Below, in pieces: positions 7,855 to 15,946 of a stretch of 20,098 nt of DNA. The DNA is from CAVZLD01 sp964522605. Lineage in GTDB: Bacteria > Planctomycetota > Planctomycetia > Pirellulales > Pirellulaceae. The stretch is from contig CAZFWV010000099.1 of NCBI GenBank assembly GCA_964522605.1, forward strand, positions 1 to 20,098, given 5' to 3'. A model generated the notes under the pieces. That model saw nothing but the letters and a program-made list of their open reading frames with translations, was not told where the DNA came from and ran no database searches. How positions within the stretch are numbered: position 1 is the first letter of the stretch; every line of letters begins with the position of its first letter. The position numbers were made by a program, and so were the translations under genes.

Positions 7855-9117
7855 ATGTCGTCGCAGATTCGTGTGATGTTCGTGCTTTGCAGTACGTGGG
7901 TGATCGGAGTTGGTGGTGTGACGTCGGCGGACTGGACTCAGTTTCGCGGTCCCGGAGGACTGGGGCAATCATCCGAAACGGGGCTGCCGATGCAATGGAG
8001 CCCCACCCAGAACGTGGCATGGAAGACCGCGCTGCCCGGGTACGGTGCCTCAAGTCCCATTGTGTTGGGCGATCGGGTTTTTGTGACCTGTTACAGCGGG
8101 TACGGGATGGATGAGGCGAATCCGGGGAAGATCGAAGATCTGATGCTGCATGTTCTGTGCATTCGTCACACGGATGGCGAACGAATTTGGCAAAAGGACA
8201 TATCGCCCAAACTTCCGGAATCCGAGCGCGTGCGTGATCATGGCTACGCAGCATCAACTCCGGTTACAGATGGGGAACGGCTTTATGTGTTCTTTGGACG
8301 GACCGGTGTGCTGGCCTTCGACTTGAGCGGCAATCTCCTGTGGCAGACGGAGGTCGGCTCCAAGACGCACGGTTGGGGCTCGGGGACCTCCCCCGTGCTC
8401 TATGAGGGATTGGTGATCGTCAATGCGAGTGTGGAAAGTGGCGACCTTGTCGCGTTGGATAAGCAGTCGGGCCGCGAAGTCTGGCGCGTGGCTGGGATGG
8501 AGAGCTCCTGGAATACGCCGCACTTGGTCGAGGTGGAACCAGATCAGTGGGAATTGGTTGTGAGCGTCGAAGACAAGGTCCTGGCATTCAACCCGGCGAC
8601 CGGTGAAGCTCTGTGGGAGTGTGATGGGATCCAGGACTACGTTTGCCCAAGCATTGTGTCTCACGACGGGGTCGTGTACGTCTTGGGAGGCCGCCAGTCG
8701 CGTGCCCTGGCGATCCGAGCCGGAGGACGCGGCGATGTGACCTCAACGCACTTGTTATGGGAGGCGAGAGTGGGAGCGAACGTATCCTCGCCTGTGATCT
8801 TCGGTGACCATCTTTATTGGGTCAGCGATCGGAATCAGGTGGCGTACTGCGTCAAACGCGATTCGGGTGAGGTGGTCTATTCCGAGCGGATGCGGGGTCA
8901 GCCCTACGCCTCCACCGTTGTGGCGGATGGAAAACTGTACGTTGTGACCCGGCAGGGTGGAACCTTTGTCCTGCCTGCCAAGCCGGAGTTTGCCGTGCTG
9001 TCGCACAATGAGTTGGACGACCGGAGCATGTTTAACGCCAGCCCTGCGATCGTATCGAATAAGATCCTGCTGCGCAGTGATCAATTCCTGTACTGCTTGC
9101 AAGAGGGGGCTAATTGA
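7855..9117 (+). CDS. PQQ-type (BamB-like) beta-propeller protein, exported
   Basis: A 420-aa protein with a Sec-type signal ending near GGVTSA, followed by the DWTQFRGPGGLGQSSETGLP opening common in planctomycete PQQ-like repeat proteins. Repeated blade motifs are visible: LYVFFGRTGVLAFDLSGNLLWQTEV, LVALDKQSGREVWRV, VLAFNPATGEALWECDG and VAYCVKRDSGEVVYSERM (ALDxxTGxxxW-like). These match the quinoprotein-type propeller also seen in BamB. No catalytic residues of quinoprotein dehydrogenases were identified, so a binding or scaffold role is more likely than an enzyme. It follows the FG-GAP gene by 19 bp, so two different exported propellers are probably made together. It converges with gpgS across 56 bp. 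Confidence 0.88.
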   Translation: MSSQIRVMFVLCSTWVIGVGGVTSADWTQFRGPGGLGQSSETGLPMQWSPTQNVAWKTALPGYGASSPIVLGDRVFVTCYSGYGMDEANPGKIEDLMLHVLCIRHTDGERIWQKDISPKLPESERVRDHGYAASTPVTDGERLYVFFGRTGVLAFDLSGNLLWQTEVGSKTHGWGSGTSPVLYEGLVIVNASVESGDLVALDKQSGREVWRVAGMESSWNTPHLVEVEPDQWELVVSVEDKVLAFNPATGEALWECDGIQDYVCPSIVSHDGVVYVLGGRQSRALAIRAGGRGDVTSTHLLWEARVGANVSSPVIFGDHLYWVSDRNQVAYCVKRDSGEVVYSERMRGQPYASTVVADGKLYVVTRQGGTFVLPAKPEFAVLSHNELDDRSMFNASPAIVSNKILLRSDQFLYCLQEGAN

Positions 9118-9173
9118 TCGAGCTCCAAAGAGGCCGACGCACAAGTCGAGCGAAACGGTAGATCGAAGTGGAA

Positions 9174-10394
9174 CTACTTGTGCTCCCAGTCATCCAGCCG
9201 GGCGGCCTCGCGCAGACGTTGCGGGAAGTTGGGGAAGGCCGCCATGACACGGGTCCAGGTCGGCATGGCTTCGGCGCCGGAGGGTTCATCGAAAAACTCC
9301 TGTCCGACGACGGTGATTCGTTGAGAAAAACCTTCGACCGCCTCTTCTTCTGTGTGGCGGTCGTAGACGAGTGAGTTCACGGCCGCGTCGGCATGGTATT
9401 GGCGGATTGCGTCCTGCGCCGTACGCAGATATGCGGAACGCAGTGTCACAAAATGGCCGGGCTGAAACACGACTCCGCGGCTGGCCAGTGTACGAAAGAT
9501 GCTGATCAGGATGTCGCTGGCCATCTTCATCAGGCCTTGATCTGGTTCCCGGACCGAGAGCGTCTGATGTTTGTGTTCGTAAAGTCGACCGAGGTCAATT
9601 TGGCAGCAGCGTTTGAGGGACGTGTTGCGAAACACCTCGGCCAGCGTGCCGACTTCGAGTCCCCAATCGCTGGGAATTCGATTGGAACGGGCCAAGGTCG
9701 AAGTAATGGCGAATTCACCGGCAAGCGGGTAACGAAAGCTGTTCAGAAAGACAAGGAACTCGTCGTATCCGACGACCGACATCAGCGCACGCAGTAGCGG
9801 GAAGACGAGCAATCGGACGACTCGACCGTAAAGTTGATTTGTGCAGCGCGCGTAATAGGCTTTGCAGAAATCAAAATCCAGCCCGGGATGGGCCATCGGC
9901 AGGCAGAGCCGTACAAGGATCTCTCGATCGTAATTGATGATGTCACAGTCGTGCAGCACGAAGGCCTTCAGTCGCGTGTCACCGAGCAGATAACCGAAGG
10001 CCATCCAGACGGCGCGTCCCTTTCCCGGGACGGACACGGCTAGACCGGCTTCGTTCAAATCGGCAAGCAGCGCGGAAGCGTGCGGTCCATCGGTCCAGAG
10101 GATATTTGCTCGGTCTTTCAGCGGAGCGACTCGCTGCTTCATCTCGAGATAATCCTCCACTTGGTCGGCACGATTTAATACGATAACAATCGTATCGACG
10201 AACGACGCACCGGCCAGTTGATTGACGATCTGCTGGAATGGTTCCGCACGCATGTCATCGGCGGTGACGGGCAGGACGAGTCCGATCGGGTATTGTTGTG
10301 TTGCGACATTCAGCAGGCGTTCCAGTTCCTCTCGCTGCTCCGTTCCTAGATCATGAATCGTCGTAATCGGTCCGAATTGCGCAAAATCAGGCAT
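9174..10394 (-). CDS. gpgS: Glucosyl-3-phosphoglycerate synthase (GT81-type)
   Basis: A 406-aa GT-A fold glycosyltransferase resembling GpgS, which transfers glucose from an NDP-glucose donor to 3-phosphoglycerate, the first step to glucosylglycerate. Visible features are an NDP-sugar binding start (GLVLPVTADDM, about 38-48), GKGRAVWMAFGYLLG at 124-138, the metal-binding DxD motif in LHDCDIINYDRE (DCD at 149-151), RYPLAGEFA at 221-229, SDWGLEVGTLAEVF at 242-255 and YEHKHQTL at 272-279. ATG 10394 has AGGAGG 5 nt upstream and overlaps the end of the GH13 phosphorylase gene by 8 bp, so this is the last gene of the six-gene operon. Mannosyl-3-phosphoglycerate synthase is the main alternative; the neighbouring glucosylglycerate-type phosphorylase favours glucose. 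The enzyme is cytoplasmic. Confidence 0.8.
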   Translation of the reverse strand: MPDFAQFGPITTIHDLGTEQREELERLLNVATQQYPIGLVLPVTADDMRAEPFQQIVNQLAGASFVDTIVIVLNRADQVEDYLEMKQRVAPLKDRANILWTDGPHASALLADLNEAGLAVSVPGKGRAVWMAFGYLLGDTRLKAFVLHDCDIINYDREILVRLCLPMAHPGLDFDFCKAYYARCTNQLYGRVVRLLVFPLLRALMSVVGYDEFLVFLNSFRYPLAGEFAITSTLARSNRIPSDWGLEVGTLAEVFRNTSLKRCCQIDLGRLYEHKHQTLSVREPDQGLMKMASDILISIFRTLASRGVVFQPGHFVTLRSAYLRTAQDAIRQYHADAAVNSLVYDRHTEEEAVEGFSQRITVVGQEFFDEPSGAEAMPTWTRVMAAFPNFPQRLREAARLDDWEHK

Positions 10395-12114
10395 GATCGC
10401 CTCCTTCGCTAGTCAGCCAGACCGTGCTGGACGGGGATAGCGTCCAATGATCACCCGCGACCGACTTCTGTGAGATCAGATCTCGCCGAGGCTTCGGCGA
10501 GGGGAGTTTGTCGAATTCCAAGTCCACCGATTCGGTGCTGAAGTTCGTGGCGACAATCAGATGTTCCGATGGATTCAACGGGGTGCGACGAAAGACCAGA
10601 AGACGGGGATCATCTGTCGAAAGCGTCTCCTGGGACGCCGCAGGATGAAAGGCGGGATGGGCAATACGTTGCTGCAGCAAGTGGCGATACCCGGCGAAGA
10701 TCCGCTGCTGCAGCGGGGAGGTCTGAAGACGGCTCTCAAGTTCGTCTCGGAAATACTTGTGGCGGTTGATCTTCCGAGCCTGGCCCGATGCCTCCACCGC
10801 CGCCAGATCGTTGCGCGTTCCCACGAGACTGTGGAAGTAGACGCCCGGAATTCCCTGCAAAGCGAGCATCACGGCCTGGGAGGCGAGAAAGCGGTCGGCC
10901 TGGCCCCGTGGATCGCACGAATTTGGCTCGGACAGTGCATCCAGATAAGTGATGTTCATTTCGTAGGCAGACGAACGACCGTCGGGCTTTAGCCGCTGAC
11001 TAATGCGGCCGCCCTGACGACGAACGTGGTCCAGCAGTTCTTCCAGTTGCTCGTCGGGAATGATTCCCTCCAAGGGACGCACACCGATCCCATCGTGCGA
11101 GGCAGTGAAGTTGAAGTAGGTTGATCCGGGCGGTGGGGGATCGAGGTTGTGCAGCCAGCGATTCAGATATTGCGCATCGTGTCGAACGAACGCATCGAGC
11201 AGCAAGGGGGGAAGACTGAACTGGTAGACCAGGTGTGCTTCGTCCCCGTTGCCGAAGTAGCTGACATTCTCTGCATGCGGAACATTTGTTTCCGTCAACA
11301 ACCACACGTCCGGCGCGACCCACTCAAGAAGATCACGCATCAGTTTTACAATCTCGTGGGTTTGTGGACGATGGATGCAGGTTGTTCCGACCTCCTTCCA
11401 GAGATAAGCGATCGCATCCAGGCGGATGATTCGTGCTCCCCGATCGACATACTCCAGCAGAGTCCCGAGCATCTCCATCAGGACGGCGGATTCTGCGAAA
11501 TTCAAATCCACTTGATCGGGGCTGAATGTTGTCCAGAGATGACGTTCGCCACGGGAAGTGGAGAACGGCGTCAACACCGGCAGACTCCGCGGCCGCGTGA
11601 CGAGCGTCAGGTCGGTATCCGGAGCGCATTCGATGAAGTATCGGTCATATGGGGCCTGTCCCATCAAATAGTCACGGAACCATCGACTGTGCTGCGAAAC
11701 ATGGTTCAGGACCAGGTCGAACATCAACCCGAAATCCTGCCGCAGCCGCTGGATATCGCCCCAACTGCCGACGTGCGGATCGACCTTTCGGTAATCGATG
11801 ACAGAAAATCCGTCATCGGACGAGTACGGAAAGAAGGGCAGCAGATGAAGCGTAGAGACAAGGTCCTCGAGATGGTGCGACAGTAGGAACTGACGTAGCG
11901 TCTCCATTGGCGTCTCCTCGGGAGACTGCACTTGGTCCGCATACGTAATCAGAACGACATCCCGCTCTGACCAGCCCACGGGTGGACGGTGACCCCAGGT
12001 TCGGCTCGTTACGACCTGCTGAATCTCTTGTAGGCAAGCGTCCGCGCGGACCGGGCCGTAGAGACGCACGAGGCGCTCACGCAATCGATCGATAGGAGGG
12101 GCCGTGGCATTCAT
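10387..12114 (-). CDS. GH13 subfamily 18 phosphorylase, probably glucosylglycerate phosphorylase
   Basis: A 575-aa sucrose-phosphorylase-like enzyme. The GH13 barrel shows LLPFFPYSSDDGFSVIDY (91-108), FDLVLNHVS (132-140), nucleophile D233 in RIIRLDAIAYLWKE, acid/base E275 in LLTETNVPH, and transition-state residue D341 in TASHDGIG. GIPGVYFHSLVGTRND (421-436) is characteristic of subfamily 18. Members cleave alpha-glucosides with phosphate to give glucose 1-phosphate; known specificities include sucrose, sucrose 6-phosphate and glucosylglycerate. The length is greater than that of classical sucrose phosphorylases, and its place in an operon with gpgS favours glucosylglycerate. It would recycle the solute to glucose 1-phosphate and glycerate. 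It starts at ATG 12114, 40 bp after the upstream GT4 gene, and its last 8 bp overlap gpgS. Substrate choice is inference from context. Confidence 0.85.
   Translation of the reverse strand: MNATAPPIDRLRERLVRLYGPVRADACLQEIQQVVTSRTWGHRPPVGWSERDVVLITYADQVQSPEETPMETLRQFLLSHHLEDLVSTLHLLPFFPYSSDDGFSVIDYRKVDPHVGSWGDIQRLRQDFGLMFDLVLNHVSQHSRWFRDYLMGQAPYDRYFIECAPDTDLTLVTRPRSLPVLTPFSTSRGERHLWTTFSPDQVDLNFAESAVLMEMLGTLLEYVDRGARIIRLDAIAYLWKEVGTTCIHRPQTHEIVKLMRDLLEWVAPDVWLLTETNVPHAENVSYFGNGDEAHLVYQFSLPPLLLDAFVRHDAQYLNRWLHNLDPPPPGSTYFNFTASHDGIGVRPLEGIIPDEQLEELLDHVRRQGGRISQRLKPDGRSSAYEMNITYLDALSEPNSCDPRGQADRFLASQAVMLALQGIPGVYFHSLVGTRNDLAAVEASGQARKINRHKYFRDELESRLQTSPLQQRIFAGYRHLLQQRIAHPAFHPAASQETLSTDDPRLLVFRRTPLNPSEHLIVATNFSTESVDLEFDKLPSPKPRRDLISQKSVAGDHWTLSPSSTVWLTSEGGDHA
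10400..10405 (-). promoter_or_regulatory. Strong ribosome binding site for gpgS
   Basis: The minus strand reads AGGAGG, 5 nt before ATG 10394 and inside the 3' end of the phosphorylase gene. It is one of the few near-perfect Shine-Dalgarno sites in the window, which suggests that gpgS is translated independently and efficiently within the operon. Confidence 0.65.
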
Positions 12115-12154
12115 TCCGCAACAGGGCGACGATCCGTCCGCCGTCGCGGATGCT

Positions 12155-13435
12155 TCACAGATCGTCCATGCCGGTGTAATTCGTGATCAACGAACGCAAC
12201 CTGCGTCGGAGGACGGAGTAGCTGAAGAAACGCTTTCCAAGCTCATAATTATGATCGACCATCTCTTGTCGGTAAACGGGGTCTTCGGTCACCCGCCGCA
12301 CCTGGGTAACGACGTCGCGTGTCATGAAGCCGTTGATCGTGATGACGCGGAATCCCTTGGGTTCAATGTCCGTCACGAAGATCGAATATCGATTGACCAG
12401 GACCGGCTTTCGATAATAGAACGCTTCGATCAATGCATTTCCGAAACCCTCGTATAGACTCGGGTAGGTGATAAAATCCGCGTGTACGTAAACATCCGAC
12501 AGGTTGTAGATCCTTTGGCCGGAGGAGGTCGTTGAGCGCGCATCGCCGACTCGATGCGAGACGAATCGCAGGTCGACATTCTGGCTTTCCGCCAGCTCGG
12601 CCAACGCATGGCTGTAGTCTTCTCCTTCGTCGCCGGACTCGTGCGTCACGATCAGTTTGCATTTTGGGTTCTTTAAGGCTGCCACCAGATTGATGGCGTG
12701 CTCGATCCCTTTCCGCGGAATGACGCGCGTAGGCTGGAGGAAAAGGATGTCATCCGGTTCCAAGCCGATGTCCTGCCGGAACGTGCTGGAATACTCATCG
12801 GTGGCGGTGGGCGGCTTCTCGAAATCGAGGACATTCGGAACGAGGACGGAAGACTCGCCACAGCGATGACAAAGTGCCCGTTGGGCCTCGGAATTGATCG
12901 TTACGTGCTGGATCGACGCCAGCGAGGGTGGGAACGACATTCGGAGGATGTCACCGATTGCATTCACCGAGAATCGATCGCGTTCCCAATAGAAATCATG
13001 ATGGTGTGCGATCGTGGGGAAGCCCGTTTCGGCAATGAAGGAGGTGATGGCAACTCCCAGCGGAATATTCATGGGAATGCACAGGGCATTCTGAACGATC
13101 AGAATTTCGATGTTGAAGCGACGAGTGAATTCATACAGTGTGCTCTTCAGATATTCAGCCAGAGCGTAGATGCGGCGAGTGACCTCCGGGTCGCGCGTGG
13201 TCCGCCCAAAGACGCGCTCGTTGATCCATTGGATATCTGGGTTGCCGAAATGAGCCTGGGGGACCAGCATGCTGATATCGGGATTCGTGTCCAGCTTACC
13301 GCCATACCAGTAGCTGATGTGCCGATGATCCCAGAGAATCTGGGCCCATTTGGAGGCCTCCAGGGAAACCCCGTCCGTTCCGGCAAATCGGGTTCCGACA
13401 AAACCCACATTATGACCGACCTTGGTGCTATTCAT
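12155..13435 (-). CDS. GT4 glycosyltransferase, candidate mannosylglucosyl-3-phosphoglycerate synthase
   Basis: A 426-aa GT-B fold glycosyltransferase of family 4. From ATG 13435, the acceptor half begins HNVGFVGTRFAGTDGVSLEA and has an HHHDFYWERDRF loop at about 144-155. The donor half has FLQPTRVIPRKGIEHA, with R237 and K242 placed to bind the donor phosphates, and the EX7E motif in LYEGFGNALIEAF (E329, E337), typical of retaining GT4 enzymes. The frame extends to TTG 13456, but ATG 13435 has a purine-rich GAAAGAAGA site just upstream and is preferred. It lies 24 bp after the HAD gene and 40 bp before the phosphorylase gene. In R. baltica, MggA adds mannose from GDP-mannose to glucosyl-3-phosphoglycerate; this protein is one of two candidates for that step here. 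Donor and acceptor cannot be read from the sequence. Confidence 0.85.
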   Translation of the reverse strand: MNSTKVGHNVGFVGTRFAGTDGVSLEASKWAQILWDHRHISYWYGGKLDTNPDISMLVPQAHFGNPDIQWINERVFGRTTRDPEVTRRIYALAEYLKSTLYEFTRRFNIEILIVQNALCIPMNIPLGVAITSFIAETGFPTIAHHHDFYWERDRFSVNAIGDILRMSFPPSLASIQHVTINSEAQRALCHRCGESSVLVPNVLDFEKPPTATDEYSSTFRQDIGLEPDDILFLQPTRVIPRKGIEHAINLVAALKNPKCKLIVTHESGDEGEDYSHALAELAESQNVDLRFVSHRVGDARSTTSSGQRIYNLSDVYVHADFITYPSLYEGFGNALIEAFYYRKPVLVNRYSIFVTDIEPKGFRVITINGFMTRDVVTQVRRVTEDPVYRQEMVDHNYELGKRFFSYSVLRRRLRSLITNYTGMDDL

Positions 13436-13459
13436 TGCAGCATCTTCTTTCGGCAACCA

Positions 13460-14335
13460 TCATCTCAAGCAGTCTGGCAGTTGAGTCAGATCGGTGATCA
13501 CGGCGTCTGGCCGACACGCTCCGACGCGCGGATCGCCGTCGCGCCGGCGCAGGCTGCGGAGGTCTCCGGCGAAGAGTACCGTTCGCATACCCAGGGAAGC
13601 CGGAATGCGAATGTCGTTGAGCATGTCGTTGCCGATATAAACCGTTTGTTCCGGTGGGATCTGGCTGCGCGACAACATTTCCAGGGCTTCAACGAACAGC
13701 CGCGGGGAGGGTTTCGCATATCGATACCGGTAAGAAAAGTATTGCATCTCGGTGGAGAAACCCCATTCCGCAAGTGACTTGCCGAGCAGAGCGGGGAAAA
13801 GCAGGGGGGTAAAAAACTGCGCGTTGCTTACAATCCCGAGGATAAAGCGACTTCCCAACACGTCAATCGTCGCCTCGCATCCGGGCATCGGCCAGACGGG
13901 GTTCATTCGGCACTCGTACTCGACTGCCAAACGAGAAACGTCAATTTCACGAGCCTGCGGGGGCAACTGGCCTTGCGCGATCCTGACCCGGAGCCACTGC
14001 CGCCAGACCTCCCGGATATCGACCTCGGGATAGTCGATCCCCGCATCTCGGGCCTGCTGGTGCTGGGCGCGAATCACGCTCACCGGGCCGGTGTCGTCGG
14101 GCATTCCCTGCGGATCCACCCCGACTTCCCTCAGGGAAGCCTGGATGGCGGTTGGGATCTCGTGCGCTTCGGCCGTACCCACCTCGCCGCTGCCGCTGAT
14201 CATGAGCGTACCGTAGATGTCGAACAGTACGGCGCGGATTCTCGGCAGAGGCTGCAATCGAGGTGGGACGCCGCTGGGAATCGGGATCAGCGGGGCGGAG
14301 AGTCGGCGAATGACTTCAACGAGTTCGTCGCTCAT
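13460..14335 (-). CDS. HAD-superfamily hydrolase, candidate phosphatase of the solute pathway
   Basis: A 291-aa HAD protein with all four motifs: I in VLFDIYGTL (D39, Y41), II in GIVSNAQ (S170), III in YAKPSPRLF (K208) and IV in YIGNDMLNDI (N236, D237, D241). About 32 extra residues precede motif I. The start at ATG 14335 overlaps the stop of the upstream GT4 gene (ATGA, 14332-14335); the longer open frame to 14569 runs inside that gene and is rejected. Its place between the two glycosyltransferases suggests dephosphorylation of glucosyl- or mannosylglucosyl-3-phosphoglycerate, the GpgP/MggB step. An oddity is that position D+2 is tyrosine (DxYGT), as in haloacid dehalogenases, whereas HAD phosphatases normally have aspartate there as general acid/base. 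The phosphatase role is therefore inferred from context, and a non-phosphatase role is possible. Confidence 0.82.
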   Translation of the reverse strand: MSDELVEVIRRLSAPLIPIPSGVPPRLQPLPRIRAVLFDIYGTLMISGSGEVGTAEAHEIPTAIQASLREVGVDPQGMPDDTGPVSVIRAQHQQARDAGIDYPEVDIREVWRQWLRVRIAQGQLPPQAREIDVSRLAVEYECRMNPVWPMPGCEATIDVLGSRFILGIVSNAQFFTPLLFPALLGKSLAEWGFSTEMQYFSYRYRYAKPSPRLFVEALEMLSRSQIPPEQTVYIGNDMLNDIRIPASLGMRTVLFAGDLRSLRRRDGDPRVGACRPDAVITDLTQLPDCLR

Positions 14336-15891
14336 TTCTCCAGCCGTATCAAGTGCAGTCGCATGGGCTCCAGATAGCGCATCAGGATCTTCTCCCCGTG
14401 CTCCAGGGCATGAACGTCGCTTCGAGGTGATTCCGCCAGCGTCCGATAGATCTCGCCGAGACGCTGTCCGGCTCGTTCCAGTGAGTATTCTTGCTCGACC
14501 CGACCCGCTTGGGAATCGAGCTGGTCGGCGACAAGCGATCGGTTCACCGTGAGTGCCGCTGGCAACCACGTGTTCAGCTCCAGTAATTCCCGACGACGAG
14601 AAGGCTCGGCTCGTACCCGGCCAATGACCGCGGCCTGGCGTTGCGAATCGAGCTGTGCAAAGTCGATGGCGTCGCCGGAGGTGAGCCGTTCAAATGCCTG
14701 TTGCAGGTCAGTCGGGGAAAGCTCGGGAAGGCCGTACTCTCGTCGCACGAGATCGACCGCCGTCGCCCATTGGGTACGGAAGGCGGTTAAGTCTCCAATC
14801 CACGACCGCGGAATCCGAAGCTGGGCCGCCAACCAGGGGAAGTCGATTCCGCGCTGCCGGAAATCGAGAGTCACCTCCGGCAGGTCACGACCGATCAACG
14901 GGTGACCGGTCAGAAGGCTCTCGAGGAACACCATTCCGAAACCCTCCGCAACACTCGTCGTGATCAGCGCGTCCGCGGCGGCAAGATTGTCGATCAGCGA
15001 GAGGCCGCCCGATTCTCCCAGACCGAACACGATCGGAAGATCAAGCGATTCGGCCAGACGGGACCAGCGCCGGTAGCTGGGTTGCTCGGAGACGTTCAAG
15101 GGAGCGAGCGTTACACCGTAGATTGTCGTGTCACTCAATGCGGACCAGAGTAGCAGTTCTCCCAGGTTTTTCCGTCGAATCCCCCGAACCGGATAGAGCA
15201 CAAGTCGATGCCGGGAAGGGATCGCGAATCGTTCGGCCAACTGCCTTCGAACGACTTCGCGGTCTTGCGGAATGCTCGAGCGAGCGACCGGATTCGGCAG
15301 ATCGTGCAGATTCGTGGCTGCCACCCCTGCGGCCGCCAAAACCGCCCGGTCGCGCGCATTCAAGACTGCGTAGTGGACATGTTGAGCCTGCGGATACAGC
15401 TGGCGGGAGAGTTCAAACGGCCGATTCGAGGCCAATTTGGCCATCAGCTCCTGGTAGTTTCCAGGTCGATAGTCCTCGGCGAAATCATGAATTTGCAGCA
15501 GCATCCGGTATCCTGCCTGGGCCAACGACGAAATCGCAGCGGTCCAGCCCACGTTTTTACCGAGCGCGTGATTGTGCACATGCAAGAGTGTTTGATCGGG
15601 ACTGAATCCCAGTGAATCGAGCCGCGGAGTCAGCTTACGGTCGAGCTGCTCGGCCGACGTATTGGTGAGCGAATCGTAATCGAGCTCGGGCCAGGGACAA
15701 AGCCGGACTGGAACCGGGAATCGTTCATCCGCGAGATCCGGCCAACCCTCGCATCGTCCCCCGAACAGGATCGTGATATCGTCGATGATGTCACCGCAAG
15801 TCCAGTGCCGCGCGAGTGATCGCAGGTGGTTCACAATCACCTGCGTGACTCCACCCCGGTTGAGATGATAATGGACAAGGACCAGATGCAT
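14332..15891 (-). CDS. GT4 glycosyltransferase with C-terminal extension
   Basis: From ATG 15891 the protein is 519 aa; GTG 15900 would add three residues. The GT-B fold is indicated by HYHLNRGGVTQVI near the N terminus (glycine-rich loop), LLHVHNHALGKN at about 102-113, QIHDFAEDYRPG, the donor-binding YPVRGIRRKN at about 233-242, and the EX7E motif EGFGMVFLE at about 316-324. The stretch after about residue 360 is longer than in a standard GT4 enzyme, rich in Leu, Arg and Glu, and probably helical; I do not recognise it. It follows the DUF1080 gene by 55 bp and overlaps the HAD gene by 4 bp. It is the second candidate for MggA-like mannosyl transfer, or it may add a further sugar. No Shine-Dalgarno site is visible. 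Confidence 0.82.
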   Translation of the reverse strand: MHLVLVHYHLNRGGVTQVIVNHLRSLARHWTCGDIIDDITILFGGRCEGWPDLADERFPVPVRLCPWPELDYDSLTNTSAEQLDRKLTPRLDSLGFSPDQTLLHVHNHALGKNVGWTAAISSLAQAGYRMLLQIHDFAEDYRPGNYQELMAKLASNRPFELSRQLYPQAQHVHYAVLNARDRAVLAAAGVAATNLHDLPNPVARSSIPQDREVVRRQLAERFAIPSRHRLVLYPVRGIRRKNLGELLLWSALSDTTIYGVTLAPLNVSEQPSYRRWSRLAESLDLPIVFGLGESGGLSLIDNLAAADALITTSVAEGFGMVFLESLLTGHPLIGRDLPEVTLDFRQRGIDFPWLAAQLRIPRSWIGDLTAFRTQWATAVDLVRREYGLPELSPTDLQQAFERLTSGDAIDFAQLDSQRQAAVIGRVRAEPSRRRELLELNTWLPAALTVNRSLVADQLDSQAGRVEQEYSLERAGQRLGEIYRTLAESPRSDVHALEHGEKILMRYLEPMRLHLIRLEK

Positions 15892-15946
15892 GGTGGGCAC
15901 AACAGCGAATGGGCAATCAACAAGCCTCGGTCAAGTGAGCATCGGA

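Noticed and set aside
9139..9183. GCACAAGT/ACTTGTGC inverted repeat between the convergent PQQ-type gene and gpgS
   Set aside because: The loop is 29 nt, one arm enters gpgS, and there is no U-rich tail. A bidirectional terminator is possible but not supported.
11149..11886. 245-codon open frame on the plus strand opposite the GH13 gene
   Set aside because: The minus-strand frame has complete GH13 catalytic motifs. The plus-strand frame is an antisense shadow without any recognisable motif.
12698..13777. 359-codon open frame on the plus strand
   Set aside because: It spans two well-supported minus-strand genes (GT4 and HAD) and their junction, and has no family features. It is a shadow of GC-rich coding sequence.
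14336..14569. 78-residue N-terminal extension of the HAD protein
   Set aside because: It lies wholly inside the coding region of the upstream GT4 gene in another frame, is low-complexity Arg/Ser/Gly-rich, and ATG 14335 gives the classic ATGA coupling.
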